Positions 8,311-16,545 of a DNA stretch of 64,000 bases are shown here, in pieces. The notes beneath the pieces are model-generated. The model saw only the letters and a list, made by a program, of their open reading frames with translations, did no database searches and was not told where the DNA came from. The position numbers and the translations under genes were made by a program. The stretch comes from Guptibacillus hwajinpoensis. Lineage in GTDB: Bacteria; Bacillota; Bacilli; Bacillales; Bacillaceae_O. Location of the stretch: contig JAENYN010000017.1 of assembly GCA_016841765.1 (NCBI GenBank), forward strand, positions 1-64,000, read 5' to 3'. Each line of letters begins with the position of its first letter. Within the stretch, counting starts at the first letter, position 1.

Positions 8311-8344
8311 AAAAAACGGGTACGTATAATCCGCACCCGTTTTG
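8311..8344 (-). terminator. Terminator of the LysM-NlpC/P60 gene
   Basis: AAACGGGT (8314-8321) pairs with ACCCGTTT (8335-8342); on the minus strand the stem is followed by TTTTTT. Confidence 0.8.
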
Positions 8345-8363
8345 TTGATTCTATTAAATTGTT

Positions 8364-9173
8364 TTATTGAGCCAGCTTTTTCGCGCCAAGGTAACGCGGG
8401 CTCCAGTAGGAGTTGTCCATGCTGGAAATCGTTACGCCTTTAGAAGAGCTTGCATGGATGAAGTTGTTGTTTCCAAGATAGATTCCCATATGAGATGGGC
8501 CCGGCTTGTACGTTTCAAAGAATACGAAGTCGCCGACCTTCGGTGAAGAAACGCTCTGCATGCGGTCCCAATAGCCCGCTACGTTGGTGCGTGACATGCT
8601 TGTCTGCTCGTTGATCACATAATGCATGAATCCGCTGCAGTCAAATGCGCCTGGCTGTGAGCCGCCCCATACATACGGTGTTCCCATATGGACTTTTGCA
8701 TCGTTGACCAATTCAGATGTATTCAAAGCGCGTCCATCGGCAGAGGCATGCGTTACTGTATTGGATGATGTTGTGGAAGCTGCCTTCACAACAGTTTCTC
8801 CGGACACTTTAAGCGTCTGTCCAGGATAAATGAGAGTTGAAGAAAGATTGTTCCACTTCATGATTGAATGGTAGGAAACTCCATATTTTGAACCGATTCG
8901 TGAAAGAGTGTCCCCGCTTTTAACAGTATATACAGTTGATTTTGTGCTGACTTGTGCCTGTCCATCTGGAACAGTCAGAGTTTGTCCGATATAAATTGTA
9001 TCTGAGTTTAGTCCGTTTATGTTTTTAAGTTCTGAAACTGATGTTTGATGGTCGCGTGATAGTCCCCATAGTGTGTCCCCGCTTTGCACCTGGTAGCTTG
9101 CAGCTTCTGCAGAACCACCGAACAAAGCCAACCCTAAAACTGCACCACTTATCGTCACAAGATGTTTTTTCAT
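8364..9173 (-). CDS. Peptidoglycan endopeptidase, two LysM domains plus NlpC/P60
   Basis: The 269-residue secreted protein has a signal peptide (cleavage near AEA-ASY, residue 24), LysM domains at about 26-70 and 81-125 for wall binding, a Ser/Thr linker, and an NlpC/P60 domain at about 150-269 with catalytic cysteine in FDCSGF and histidines in SHMGIYLG and FIHASS. It resembles the DL-endopeptidases LytE/LytF/CwlS, which cut the D-Glu to DAP bond in stem peptides for growth or cell separation. LytE and CwlS differ in LysM number, so I give no symbol. An exact WalR-box match lies upstream (9254-9270), in keeping with WalRK control of such hydrolases. Confidence 0.88.
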   Translation of the reverse strand: MKKHLVTISGAVLGLALFGGSAEAASYQVQSGDTLWGLSRDHQTSVSELKNINGLNSDTIYIGQTLTVPDGQAQVSTKSTVYTVKSGDTLSRIGSKYGVSYHSIMKWNNLSSTLIYPGQTLKVSGETVVKAASTTSSNTVTHASADGRALNTSELVNDAKVHMGTPYVWGGSQPGAFDCSGFMHYVINEQTSMSRTNVAGYWDRMQSVSSPKVGDFVFFETYKPGPSHMGIYLGNNNFIHASSSKGVTISSMDNSYWSPRYLGAKKLAQ

Positions 9174-9253
9174 GTTGTTATTTCCCCCTAGTTTTTTTCT
9201 ACGAGACTAACTTTAAACCATCGACCAATATGTGGCAATGCCCCTGGCTATCT

Positions 9254-9270
9254 TGTAATACAACTGTAAT
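9254..9270 (+). promoter_or_regulatory. WalR (YycF) box upstream of the LysM-NlpC/P60 gene
   Basis: TGTAAT, five bases (ACAAC), TGTAAT: an exact match to the WalR consensus TGTWAH-N5-TGTWAH, about 80 bases upstream of a wall hydrolase gene on the other strand. The rest of the 350-base gap 9174-9524 shows no gene. Confidence 0.6.
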
Positions 9271-9500
9271 TCTATCCATGCCGATCCTACTAATTCCCGC
9301 TCTTTTTATAGGTTTAAATACCTATATATTCTCACATTAAACGTATTTAACCTGGAACTTTATAGAATAGTCAGGTAAAAAATCGCAGTAAAAAGTTCAT
9401 GTTTTTGTCCATTTTATATAATAACCCTGTCTTTTTCAGGAAGCGGAAGAATGCCGTTTATTGATTGAGCTATTTTCAAAAAATAGTTTTGTATCAAAAC

Positions 9501-9527
9501 AAAAAGAACCTCCTGCAGGGGGTTCTA
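9501..9527 (-). terminator. Terminator of the DUF1992 gene
   Basis: AGAACCTCCTG pairs with CAGGGGGTTCT (9505-9526); on the minus strand five T follow. The stem begins within the last codon of the gene. Confidence 0.8.
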
Positions 9528-9896
9528 GGTCAATCGATTATACATTTTATTTTTATACGATGAGAAAGTGCTGGACCTTGAAAAGGATCTTTTTTCCATA
9601 ATCGATGTAAATCTCAGCATCTTCTCGTTCAATCTCTTCTTCATTTCCTGTTTTTCACTTTCGTCATCACAGGCATCAATCAAATCCTGGATTGTGACCA
9701 TATCTTTTTTCAATTGAACCTCTTCTGGAAGCACACCGGCATTTTTCAAAATTTTATACCCGGTCCGCAGCTCGGCAGGGACCTGGGACATATCTTCAAG
9801 CTGCAGCGGCTTCCCTTTGCCTGGCAAATTGTCGAATTCGCCGTCTTTGATCGCATTCTTTATTCGTTCCTCCGCAAAAATGGCTGCAAAATCCAT
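9525..9896 (-). CDS. DUF1992 (DnaJ homologue subfamily C member 28-like) protein
   Basis: The 123-residue protein carries the DUF1992 motif: ERIKNAIKDGEFDNLPGKGKP, then an MPAELR-like block (VPAELRTGYKILKNAG) and a helical C-terminus. The family is widespread in Bacillus and is named after a conserved region in DNAJC28, but it has no J domain and no known function. The ATG at 9896 has GGAGGG seven bases upstream; an upstream GTG/ATG extension of five codons is less likely. Monocistronic. The written motif ends at 20 residues and continues with LQLED. Confidence 0.78.
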   Translation of the reverse strand: MDFAAIFAEERIKNAIKDGEFDNLPGKGKPLQLEDMSQVPAELRTGYKILKNAGVLPEEVQLKKDMVTIQDLIDACDDESEKQEMKKRLNEKMLRFTSIMEKRSFSRSSTFSSYKNKMYNRLT

Positions 9897-10224
9897 GGCC
9901 CGCCCTCCCATTTGTAAAAAGTTCCCTTATTCATATTGTATTCATACCCGGTTAGTTTGGCAATTTATCGACTCTGGTAACGATTTGATTAGAAGCATTG
10001 CAAATCGGCAATATTGTGATTATGGATAAATCCGGGATATAGAAAAATTGAATAATACGTTTTCGGTATTGTCTCTTTTTATTCTTCCTTCCCCAGGTAA
10101 ATGCCCATTGTCTCCCAAAAAAAATTCCCAATTATTTTTGGCCGGCCGATTACCGGAAGTCACGCTGTCTCTTCGAAACACTATTGATAGGATTATAGCT
10201 TTTGAGCAGAAAGGACATAACAAA
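9897..10224. other. Gene-free divergent region
   Basis: This 328-base region lies between the divergent DUF1992 and carboxypeptidase genes. It is AT-rich and must hold both promoters. I see no hairpin, repeat or short gene that I can support. Confidence 0.5.
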
Positions 10225-11406
10225 ATGCCGAATAAGCAACTGTATTCCGTTTTAATCATGGTATTGGCAGTAACGGTTTTACTTCCTGCTAACCTGGCTT
10301 CTGCTGCAGTTTCTGAGGAAGACAAGCCTGATATACAAAGTGAAACGGCTATATTGGCGGATATCAACTCAGGAACTGTCCTATTTGATAAGGACGGCAG
10401 CCGTACTATGTATCCAGCAAGCATTACAAAAATCGCCACAGCTGCATTGGCGATTGAAGAAGGGAATCTGGATGACGTAGTCACGGTATCAAAGGAAGCC
10501 ACCAAAGTTGAAGGCACAACGGTGTTTCTCGAAGAGGGCGAAGAAGTCACGTTAAAGAAGCTGATCCAAGGGATGATGATCAATTCCGGGAATGATGCTG
10601 CAAACGCGGTTGCCGAATATCTTGAAATGAACGGCGAATCGTTTGAAAGCCAGATGAATCACTTCCTTCAAGAAAAGGTAAAGCTGGAAAACACCTACTT
10701 TACAAATCCGCATGGACTGTTTGACCCGTCACATGTGACGACCGCAAGAGATATGGCATCAATTACAGCTTATGCAATGGAAAAACCTGAGTTCAGGGAG
10801 ATTTTCGGCACCAATGAACTGCCCTGGAAAGGAAAGAGCTGGGACACGACGCTGATAAATCACAATAAACTGCTTAGATTGTATGAAGGTGCGACAGGGG
10901 GGAAAAACGGTTATGTAAGCAAGGCCGGTTTCACCCTTGTAACAACCGCACGCCGCGGCTCATCTGAATGGGTAGCTGTTGTCATGAACGCACCGTCGAG
11001 CACTTCTGCCTACAGGGATACGAGAGCACTGCTTGATTATGGATTCGAACATTTTGCAACACAGTCAATTGAAAAAAACACAGAAATGACGGCAGCCGGC
11101 GAAAAAACGTTCAAAGTGGAGGAAAACCTCTACTACACCGCCGGCAAAGATGAAGAAACAGATACTTCAGTCAGTGAAAACGGTATGCTGACAGTCACTG
11201 GCGAGGACGGCCGGACCCTGTTAAATGAACAGCTGAAACGGCCGGCACCTTCTGAACAAGAAAGTACACCCGTAAACGGGAAAACAGCCGGCGCCTCCGA
11301 ATCCTCCTTCTTCTCCGCCCTATGGAGCGCAAAAACCGCCGCCCTGGCTGCTGCAGCAGTACTATTCCTACTCATAATGAAGCGGATCATCCGATTCATC
11401 CGCTGA
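10225..11406 (+). CDS. D-alanyl-D-alanine carboxypeptidase (low-molecular-mass PBP)
   Basis: The 393-residue product has a signal peptide (to about residue 27), a serine-type D-Ala-D-Ala carboxypeptidase domain with SxxK (S66-I-T-K69) and SxN (S121-G-N123), and a C-terminal hydrophobic segment followed by KRIIRFIR that anchors it in the membrane. It trims the terminal D-Ala of peptidoglycan stem peptides. The third motif, normally KTG, reads K227-N-G229. The ATG at 10225 follows AGAAAGGA; an open frame runs 59 codons upstream but has no signal-peptide-compatible start. DacF is the nearest type, but the C-terminal anchor is a true membrane span instead of an amphipathic helix. Confidence 0.82.
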   Translation: MPNKQLYSVLIMVLAVTVLLPANLASAAVSEEDKPDIQSETAILADINSGTVLFDKDGSRTMYPASITKIATAALAIEEGNLDDVVTVSKEATKVEGTTVFLEEGEEVTLKKLIQGMMINSGNDAANAVAEYLEMNGESFESQMNHFLQEKVKLENTYFTNPHGLFDPSHVTTARDMASITAYAMEKPEFREIFGTNELPWKGKSWDTTLINHNKLLRLYEGATGGKNGYVSKAGFTLVTTARRGSSEWVAVVMNAPSSTSAYRDTRALLDYGFEHFATQSIEKNTEMTAAGEKTFKVEENLYYTAGKDEETDTSVSENGMLTVTGEDGRTLLNEQLKRPAPSEQESTPVNGKTAGASESSFFSALWSAKTAALAAAAVLFLLIMKRIIRFIR

Positions 11407-11440
11407 CCCCCTGTAAGAGAGATGTTTTTGGGTACAAAGA

Positions 11441-11476
11441 CCTATGATTGCCTGGCAATTGCCAGGCAATCATAGG
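11441..11476. repeat. Perfect 36-bp palindrome after the carboxypeptidase gene
   Basis: CCTATGATTGCCTGGCAA followed directly by its exact reverse complement. The core ATTGCCTGGCAATTGC also forms the palindrome at 40708-40750. There is no T run after it, so it is not a standard terminator, though it lies 35 bases after a stop codon. Confidence 0.85.
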
Positions 11477-11610
11477 AAATTTCGGGGCATTTCGCATGAA
11501 TCTGAATCACTTGCTGCTGCACCCTTTCGGTCAGAATTTATGGATGTTAGAATGGGCACCGGCTGGATATATAGATATCTTGAAATTCTGATCAGAAAGG
11601 ATGTTTATTT

Positions 11611-11742
11611 ATGCATCAAGGCAGCAAAGGCTGGTATGTCAGCGAGTTGAAGAAGCTTGGCATTAACCGCATTCAGGAGCGGAAAGTGGAAAACTATAAA
11701 AAGCATGTTCTTGCCAACTTGCTTGAGCAGCAAAAGGGATAA
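11611..11742 (+). CDS. YflJ-like DUF2639 micro-protein
   Basis: A 43-residue open frame, MHQGSKGWYVSELKKLGINR and then a basic helix ending LLEQQKG. The sequence fits the DUF2639 family (B. subtilis YflJ), small Bacillus proteins of unknown role. AGAAAGG lies ten bases upstream of the ATG and a strong hairpin terminator follows at 11771-11808. No signal peptide or membrane span. The assignment rests on the characteristic GKGWYV-like start and length. Confidence 0.75.
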   Translation: MHQGSKGWYVSELKKLGINRIQERKVENYKKHVLANLLEQQKG

Positions 11743-11770
11743 CTCCAATCACTGCCATTCATAGTTACAG

Positions 11771-11815
11771 CAAAAGCGGGGAGCACTCAGTGTGCCTCCC
11801 CGCTTTTGTTATTTC
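11771..11815. terminator. Bidirectional terminator between the DUF2639 and rraA genes
   Basis: CAAAAGCGGGGAG (11771-11783) pairs with CTCCCCGCTTTTG (11796-11808), followed on the plus strand by TTATTTC. It sits between two convergent genes; the minus-strand gene ends at 11809. Confidence 0.8.
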
Positions 11816-12297
11816 TGTCCCAGTAAATTTCGGGACGCGACGATAATGCCATCCTCATCCGCATATACGTAATGCCCCGGTTTCCATTCAATTTCACCGA
11901 ATGAAAGGGTGGTGTCCCGCTCGCCTTTCCCTTCCTTTTTGCTTTTCAGCGGAACCGTGCCGAGCGCCCTTATGCCGATTTCAAGCTCGTCAAGGTCAGC
12001 AGAATCCCTTACACATCCATGGATAATGACACCGCCAAGCTTCCGAGATACCGCAATATCTCCGAGCCGGTCACCCATCAAAGCCACATTCCTGGAACCG
12101 CCGCCATCCACAACAAGCACAGAACCTTCCGGGACGGATTCCAGCGCTTCTCTCACCAGCACATTATCCTCAAATACGTCCACTGTATGGATCGGTCCGT
12201 AAAACCGCTTGATCTTGCCAAAGTGCTTGAATTCCTTTTTGCAAATGGCAAGTTCACTTGCATAGTCGTCGCATAAATCAGCTGTTTTGATATTCAT
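11809..12297 (-). CDS. RraA-family protein
   Basis: The 162-residue protein is an RraA/MenG-like fold. The glycine-rich GSVLVVDGGGSRNVALMGD block and GGVIIHGCVRDSADL, with the G-x-x-R-D segment, are characteristic. Family members are either RraA regulators of RNase E or 4-hydroxy-4-methyl-2-oxoglutarate aldolases; Bacillaceae lack the E. coli target, so the aldolase-like or an unknown activity is more likely here. The ATG at 12297 has AGGAGG nearby; the longer open frame to 12666 lies over a GntR remnant on the other strand and is not coding. Confidence 0.82.
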   Translation of the reverse strand: MNIKTADLCDDYASELAICKKEFKHFGKIKRFYGPIHTVDVFEDNVLVREALESVPEGSVLVVDGGGSRNVALMGDRLGDIAVSRKLGGVIIHGCVRDSADLDELEIGIRALGTVPLKSKKEGKGERDTTLSFGEIEWKPGHYVYADEDGIIVASRNLLGQK

Positions 12298-12415
12298 ATT
12301 CAATTCCTCCTCTCTCTTTTTAATAAGTTTGACATTCCTGGGTATCTCCCTGCTTGTTTTTTCTTTTGGCAGAACATCTGTGGAATACTGAACATTTTTG
12401 TAAAGTTTCCAGGAA

Positions 12416-12592
12416 ATGATCCCGATCCTTCCCGATGAAAGCGTCAAAGAGCTGCTGAATTTGGAAAAGACGATTCCCATTTTGATGGTCAAGCTGTGGT
12501 CAACGATTGAGAATGGCTCCGTTTTCGAATACACCGAGTTGTTTTTTAAAAGCGATGAATACAGATTTACAATTACGGCAAACCGGCAGTAG
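12416..12592 (+). pseudogene. GntR-family regulator remnant (C-terminal UTRA part)
   Basis: A 58-codon open stretch encodes the end of a UTRA ligand-binding domain: LPDESVKELLNLEKTIPIL, then NGSVFEYTELFFKSDEYRFT and a short tail. Such an end is typical of HutC/FarR-type GntR regulators, which need about 230 residues including an N-terminal helix-turn-helix. A stop codon precedes it in frame (about 12400) and nothing recognisable of the DNA-binding part is left, so the gene is truncated. It is followed by a plus-strand terminator-like hairpin at 12687-12714. Confidence 0.7.
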
Positions 12593-12647
12593 AGGAAGTT
12601 CAATACCCACCCGACTCGCAACTTGGGCTTAACGTTTAAAAGAAACA

Positions 12648-12677
12648 TAAAAAACACTTCCATCAAAAGTGGAAGTG
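12648..12677 (-). terminator. Terminator of the YwaF-like gene
   Basis: CACTTCCA/TGGAAGTG (12655-12677) followed by TTTTTTATG on the minus strand. A second hairpin, AAGCCC/GGGCTT at 12687-12714, precedes it and is followed by TTATTTTTT on the plus strand, so the pair can stop transcription from both sides. Confidence 0.75.
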
Positions 12678-12714
12678 CCTGATCACAAGCCCCGCGTCTA
12701 ACATCGCCGGGCTT

Positions 12715-13419
12715 TTATTTTTTACCCTTGAAAAGAAATGGAACGTATAACAATACAAATGAGCCAAACACGAGCAGCTCCAGATGCACATAATACCAGA
12801 GGCCGCTGCCGAGATAATCAAGCGGTGTCTTTGCTTCCGGTGGGCCGGCAAGGAACAGGTAATTAGCGCCGATCAAACGGTTCACTGCGTAAATCGGGAT
12901 GGCATAGATATTCAAAAAAAGAATCGATTGAAACAATGTCCGCCATGACGGCCGGTATTGATAAACAACCAGGAAATAAAGCACAGTAAGCGGAATGATC
13001 ATATGCTGCAGAAAGAATCTCAGGAACATATAATGCGGGAAACCGTAATACAATTCAGGTGTAATCATAGCAAGTATCGGCGGAAGGAATCCAAGGAAGT
13101 AAAAATGGCCGAACCACTTTTCTTTTTTTGTCAGTAACATGAACATGGCAAAATAGGTGCTGACTGAACAAAGTTCAATCGGAATGTATTCCTGTGCATT
13201 CCAAACTCCCGCTGAAACTGACCATACCTGAAACGAAATCTCTGACAGGACAAGTGCTGCGAAAAAAGTCCAGCGGGTCGTCTCTTTTAAAAATGAATCT
13301 GCCCGCAGCCGGGACCTCATTAAAAACAAGGCGGCTGCAGCGAGAACAAATACAGCCAAGATCCCCAGATGGCCGGGCCCGAACAACTTAAAAGGAGTTG
13401 AAACATAAGGTGAGAACAT
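12715..13419 (-). CDS. YwaF-like (TIGR02206) integral membrane protein
   Basis: The 234-residue protein has six to seven hydrophobic segments and the conserved features of the YwaF family (FGPGHLGILA near the start, IPIELCSVSTYFAMFMLLT in the middle, GLWYYVHLE near the end). The function is unknown; it is distantly related to the eukaryotic TMEM164 group. AGGAGG is rather far from the ATG (17 bases), so the exact start is less certain. Monocistronic with its own terminator. Confidence 0.78.
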   Translation of the reverse strand: MFSPYVSTPFKLFGPGHLGILAVFVLAAAALFLMRSRLRADSFLKETTRWTFFAALVLSEISFQVWSVSAGVWNAQEYIPIELCSVSTYFAMFMLLTKKEKWFGHFYFLGFLPPILAMITPELYYGFPHYMFLRFFLQHMIIPLTVLYFLVVYQYRPSWRTLFQSILFLNIYAIPIYAVNRLIGANYLFLAGPPEAKTPLDYLGSGLWYYVHLELLVFGSFVLLYVPFLFKGKK

Positions 13420-13540
13420 AAAAAATCGCTCGCTTCCTCCTGGTGTAAGGCATCGAATGCAGGTGGACCGGTTCGTTTAGGCAGGAACCACCCGATATGA
13501 TTCATCCGTTGCGGCTTTTAAAGCCTGCATGAAAATCCCG

Positions 13541-14470
13541 TCACCGCACATATATGGCATCCTGCTTTTTCCTCCGCTTTTCCTTATACATAAGCGTATC
13601 CGCCGTCTTCAGCTTCTCCTCAAGCTCATCTCTATAATAAGCAACGGAAGCGCCGAGTGACACTTTCAGTGGACGGCCGATGTATGTATAATCTTCTAGT
13701 TCCCTCCGCAGGACACTTTTATTCCAATCGAGGTCTGTTTCTGATTGGGTTGCAGGATATAGAAGAACGAATTCATCCCCTCCGGTCCGGAAAGCGACAG
13801 CATTGCCCTCTGCGATTTTTCTGAGGATCCGTGCAACATTTTTCAAATATTCATCCCCGCTGTGATGGCCGAATTGGTCATTTGTCACTTTCAAGTCGTT
13901 GACATCGCACATGACAATCCCAAGCGGGAAAATCCCCTCGTCAGCCTTCACGATATATTCTTCAAAAAAATTCCGGTTGTACAAGCCGGTCAGGGAATCA
14001 AAATAGCTCAGCTTTTTCAGCCTCTGCTCATTCAAAACCTTTTCAGTCACATCACGCGAAATGCCGTTCAAGCCTTTCACATTCCCTTTTTTGTCATAAA
14101 ACCGGCTGATATAGGTTTCAAGCCAGCACTCTTCACCATCCCTGCCGATCCACTTGAACGTGTAGGAAGCCGTTTTTTGTTTTTCATAGAAAATCATCTC
14201 ATATAACTGATTGAAGTATTCGGGGGCAACATGATTGAACAAAATGTAGGGGTCTTTTTTCAACTCTTCTGGTGAATTTCCCAGAATGCTTTGCACAGCG
14301 TCTGATATGTAAATGAACTTCGGCTCAGGGTTAACCTGAAGGCGGAATACAATATCACTAGAAGACTCCATTTGCGTATAAAAATGCCTTTTTAACATGA
14401 TGAGCTTATATGCGATGAAGAAACCTGCGGCAAACAGGATAAAAAGTATACCTGTCCATAATCCGATCAC
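13541..14470 (-). CDS. Membrane-anchored PAS-GGDEF diguanylate cyclase
   Basis: A 309-residue protein with one N-terminal membrane span (about 4-23), a PAS domain with PAC tail (about 30-145) and a GGDEF domain (152-305). The active-site loop reads RTGGDEFVLL, so cyclic di-GMP synthesis is likely. The metal-binding aspartate in MCDVNDLK is present. No RxxD inhibitory site is found five residues before GGDEF, so product inhibition at that site is absent. GTG start with AAAGGATG upstream. A single gene with no adjacent phosphodiesterase. Confidence 0.88.
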   Translation of the reverse strand: MIGLWTGILFILFAAGFFIAYKLIMLKRHFYTQMESSSDIVFRLQVNPEPKFIYISDAVQSILGNSPEELKKDPYILFNHVAPEYFNQLYEMIFYEKQKTASYTFKWIGRDGEECWLETYISRFYDKKGNVKGLNGISRDVTEKVLNEQRLKKLSYFDSLTGLYNRNFFEEYIVKADEGIFPLGIVMCDVNDLKVTNDQFGHHSGDEYLKNVARILRKIAEGNAVAFRTGGDEFVLLYPATQSETDLDWNKSVLRRELEDYTYIGRPLKVSLGASVAYYRDELEEKLKTADTLMYKEKRRKKQDAIYVR

Positions 14471-14687
14471 TCGGCATCATCCTTTTCTCTCACCTTACAG
14501 ACTATTAAGTCTTTTGAACCACACAATATGTTCATTATATCAGAAATATTGTAAATTTATAGGTAAAAAGTCTCCAAAAGACTCACTTGTTTTCTTCTTC
14601 CAAAATTGGCTAAATCCGCTTCCCCCCAGAAAAAATATTTTCAGCAGAAATATTATGTTAAAAGTTTGTTTAAAAGGATGAGTATAC

Positions 14688-15698
14688 ATGTTTGGTAATG
14701 AAGAAATCGGAATTGATTTAGGCACCGCAAATGTCCTTGTTTATCATACCAGTAAAGGAATTGTATATAACGAGCCTTCTGTGGCGGCTGTAAAAGCATC
14801 TACTAAGGAAGTGACTGCCGTCGGCATAAAAGCGAAGGAAATGATCGGAAAAACCCATGGTGATTTGCTCGCGATCCGGCCTCTTAAAGGAGGAGTCATT
14901 GCTGACTATGATATTACGATCAGCATGCTGAAAGAAATTATGAAAGTCGTCAGCAAGAAAATTGGCATGTCAGTAAGAAAACCGAATGTCGTCGTCGCCA
15001 TACCGTCAGGAGCGACATCTGTGGAAAGGCGCTCGATCCAGGATGCCATTAAAAGCTTCGGGGCAAAGCAAGTCGACGTCATAGAAGAACCTGTTGCCGC
15101 AGCAATCGGCTCCGGGCTGCCGGTCGATGAACCGATCGCCAACGTGACGGTCAATATCGGTGCCGGCACAACCGAAGTCGCGATTATTTCGTTTGGCGGC
15201 CTTGTGGCCAGCCGTGCTGTCAAAGTGGGCGGCGACCAGCTTGATGAAGACATTATCCAGTATATCCGAAAGAAATATAATCTGTTGATCGGCGAGCGGA
15301 CAGCAGAGCATATCAAGATGGAAATCGGATATGCGCCGATTGACCATGAAGAATTGACAATGGAAGTTCAAGGCCGCGATATGATCCAGGGATTGCCCCG
15401 GACCATCACCCTTTCCTCGAAAGAAGTGCAGGAAGCGATCAAGGAGTCTGTCCTGCAAGTGCTGGAAACGATACGGAGCACGCTGGAAGACTGTCCGCCC
15501 GAGCTGAGCGGGGATATCGTCGATACCGGCGTTGTCCTTACCGGCGGGGGATCCTTGCTGAAAGGGCTGGAGGAATGGCTCAGCCAGGAGATTGTCGTTC
15601 CCGTCCAATTGGCAGCACACCCACTCGAAGCCGTTGCAATCGGAACAGGAAAATCACTGACATTCATGAAAAGAATGCGTAAGGTCAAGATTAAATAA
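14688..15698 (+). CDS. mreBH: Cell-shape actin homologue MreBH
   Basis: The 336-residue actin-like protein polymerises under the membrane and guides wall synthesis and hydrolases such as LytE. The start [14 protein letters not shown], the [10 protein letters not shown] block, [18 protein letters not shown], and the end VAIGTGKSL are MreB-family motifs. Among the three Bacillus paralogues (MreB, Mbl, MreBH) it fits MreBH best by length, the [12 protein letters not shown] segment and the [17 protein letters not shown] segment. It stands alone, away from mreCD, as mreBH does in B. subtilis. There the gene is under sigma-I; a C-run (TCCCCCC, 14621-14627) upstream is only weakly like such a promoter. 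AAAAGGATG precedes the ATG. Confidence 0.88.
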   Translation: MFGNEEIGIDLGTANVLVYHTSKGIVYNEPSVAAVKASTKEVTAVGIKAKEMIGKTHGDLLAIRPLKGGVIADYDITISMLKEIMKVVSKKIGMSVRKPNVVVAIPSGATSVERRSIQDAIKSFGAKQVDVIEEPVAAAIGSGLPVDEPIANVTVNIGAGTTEVAIISFGGLVASRAVKVGGDQLDEDIIQYIRKKYNLLIGERTAEHIKMEIGYAPIDHEELTMEVQGRDMIQGLPRTITLSSKEVQEAIKESVLQVLETIRSTLEDCPPELSGDIVDTGVVLTGGGSLLKGLEEWLSQEIVVPVQLAAHPLEAVAIGTGKSLTFMKRMRKVKIK

Positions 15699-15728
15699 AC
15701 GTTTGTTTAAATCGAATGGCGGAAGAAT

Positions 15729-15763
15729 TGACAGGGACGATTCGGAGAGAATCGTCCCTGTCA
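15729..15763 (+). terminator. Hairpin after mreBH
   Basis: TGACAGGGACGATTC at 15729-15743 pairs perfectly with GAATCGTCCCTGTCA at 15749-15763. Only CATTTTC follows, so it is a weak T run but a very stable stem. Confidence 0.65.
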
Positions 15764-15868
15764 CATTTTCACGTATCATTAACCTCCTATGCTGGTACAC
15801 CTCTTCCAACGGCCTCCCCTTTTCTTTTCCCTATGCGCAAAAAAACCGGCTGCACCTGCAGTCCGACT

Positions 15869-16450
15869 CTATTTCACATTCATAATCAAAATAAAATTGA
15901 ATTTATCAGCATGCTTCTGTTCATCAGTCAAAATCTCAAATACCATATCACGGTAGTACCGGTTCGGCATCCCCGCGTGAATGTCCCGGTATCTTTCGAC
16001 AGCTGCCAGTTCACCGAAAAACGCCTTCCTGATCCCCGCTAAATAGGTTGCAGGCTTCTGGAACTCCCCCGCCTCAGGAGCCGGCACCGTCTGCCCGGTG
16101 AGATCGCGGTAGATGCTCCTGAACATTCTGTTATGTTTTTTCTCATCATCACGGATGGACGTAATGATTTCCTTTTCTTCCCGGGTTGGAGCCACTGAAA
16201 TCAGATAGTCATAAAACTGCTCATCATCCTTTTCGCTCTGCACTGACTCCCTGACCAGCTTGAGTGCTTCCTGCTGAGATTTATAGGATGTTTGCTGGCG
16301 GTAGACACCGTTCATGGCATAACCGCTGCCATAATAACCGGCCGGCATGCCAGGCATTCCCTGTGCATATACAGCCTGAGGGTAACTTCCTGCCTGCGGA
16401 TGCTTTATAGGTACACCTTCTACATGATTAGATTCCGTCTGATCTGTCAT
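15869..16450 (-). CDS. Ferritin-like di-iron domain protein
   Basis: The 193-residue protein has a Tyr/Pro/Gly/Met-rich N-terminal tail (about 1-55) followed by a four-helix ferritin-like domain. Iron ligands fit the pattern ExxH repeated: SEKDDEQFYDYL, RDDEKKHNRMF, FGELAAVERYRDI and LTDEQKHADKF. Such proteins may store iron or reduce peroxide; the low-complexity tail recalls spore coat proteins, but that is speculation. ATG at 16450 with AGGGAG eight bases upstream is preferred over the GTG nine bases earlier. Monocistronic. Confidence 0.7.
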   Translation of the reverse strand: MTDQTESNHVEGVPIKHPQAGSYPQAVYAQGMPGMPAGYYGSGYAMNGVYRQQTSYKSQQEALKLVRESVQSEKDDEQFYDYLISVAPTREEKEIITSIRDDEKKHNRMFRSIYRDLTGQTVPAPEAGEFQKPATYLAGIRKAFFGELAAVERYRDIHAGMPNRYYRDMVFEILTDEQKHADKFNFILIMNVK

Positions 16451-16545
16451 CGTCACCACTCCCTATCATGACATAGTCTTTCATTTTATACCTATGTGCA
16501 ACAGGATAAAATATGTGGTGATTCATCGACTGGCCTATCAGCCCC

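Noticed and set aside
12298-12666. N-terminal extension of the rraA frame
   Set aside because: The AGGAGG site and family length place the start at 12297; the extension overlaps the GntR remnant on the other strand and is low-complexity.
14621-14650. Sigma-I promoter for mreBH
   Set aside because: A C-run is present but no CGAA-like -10 box follows at the expected distance, so only a weak hint.
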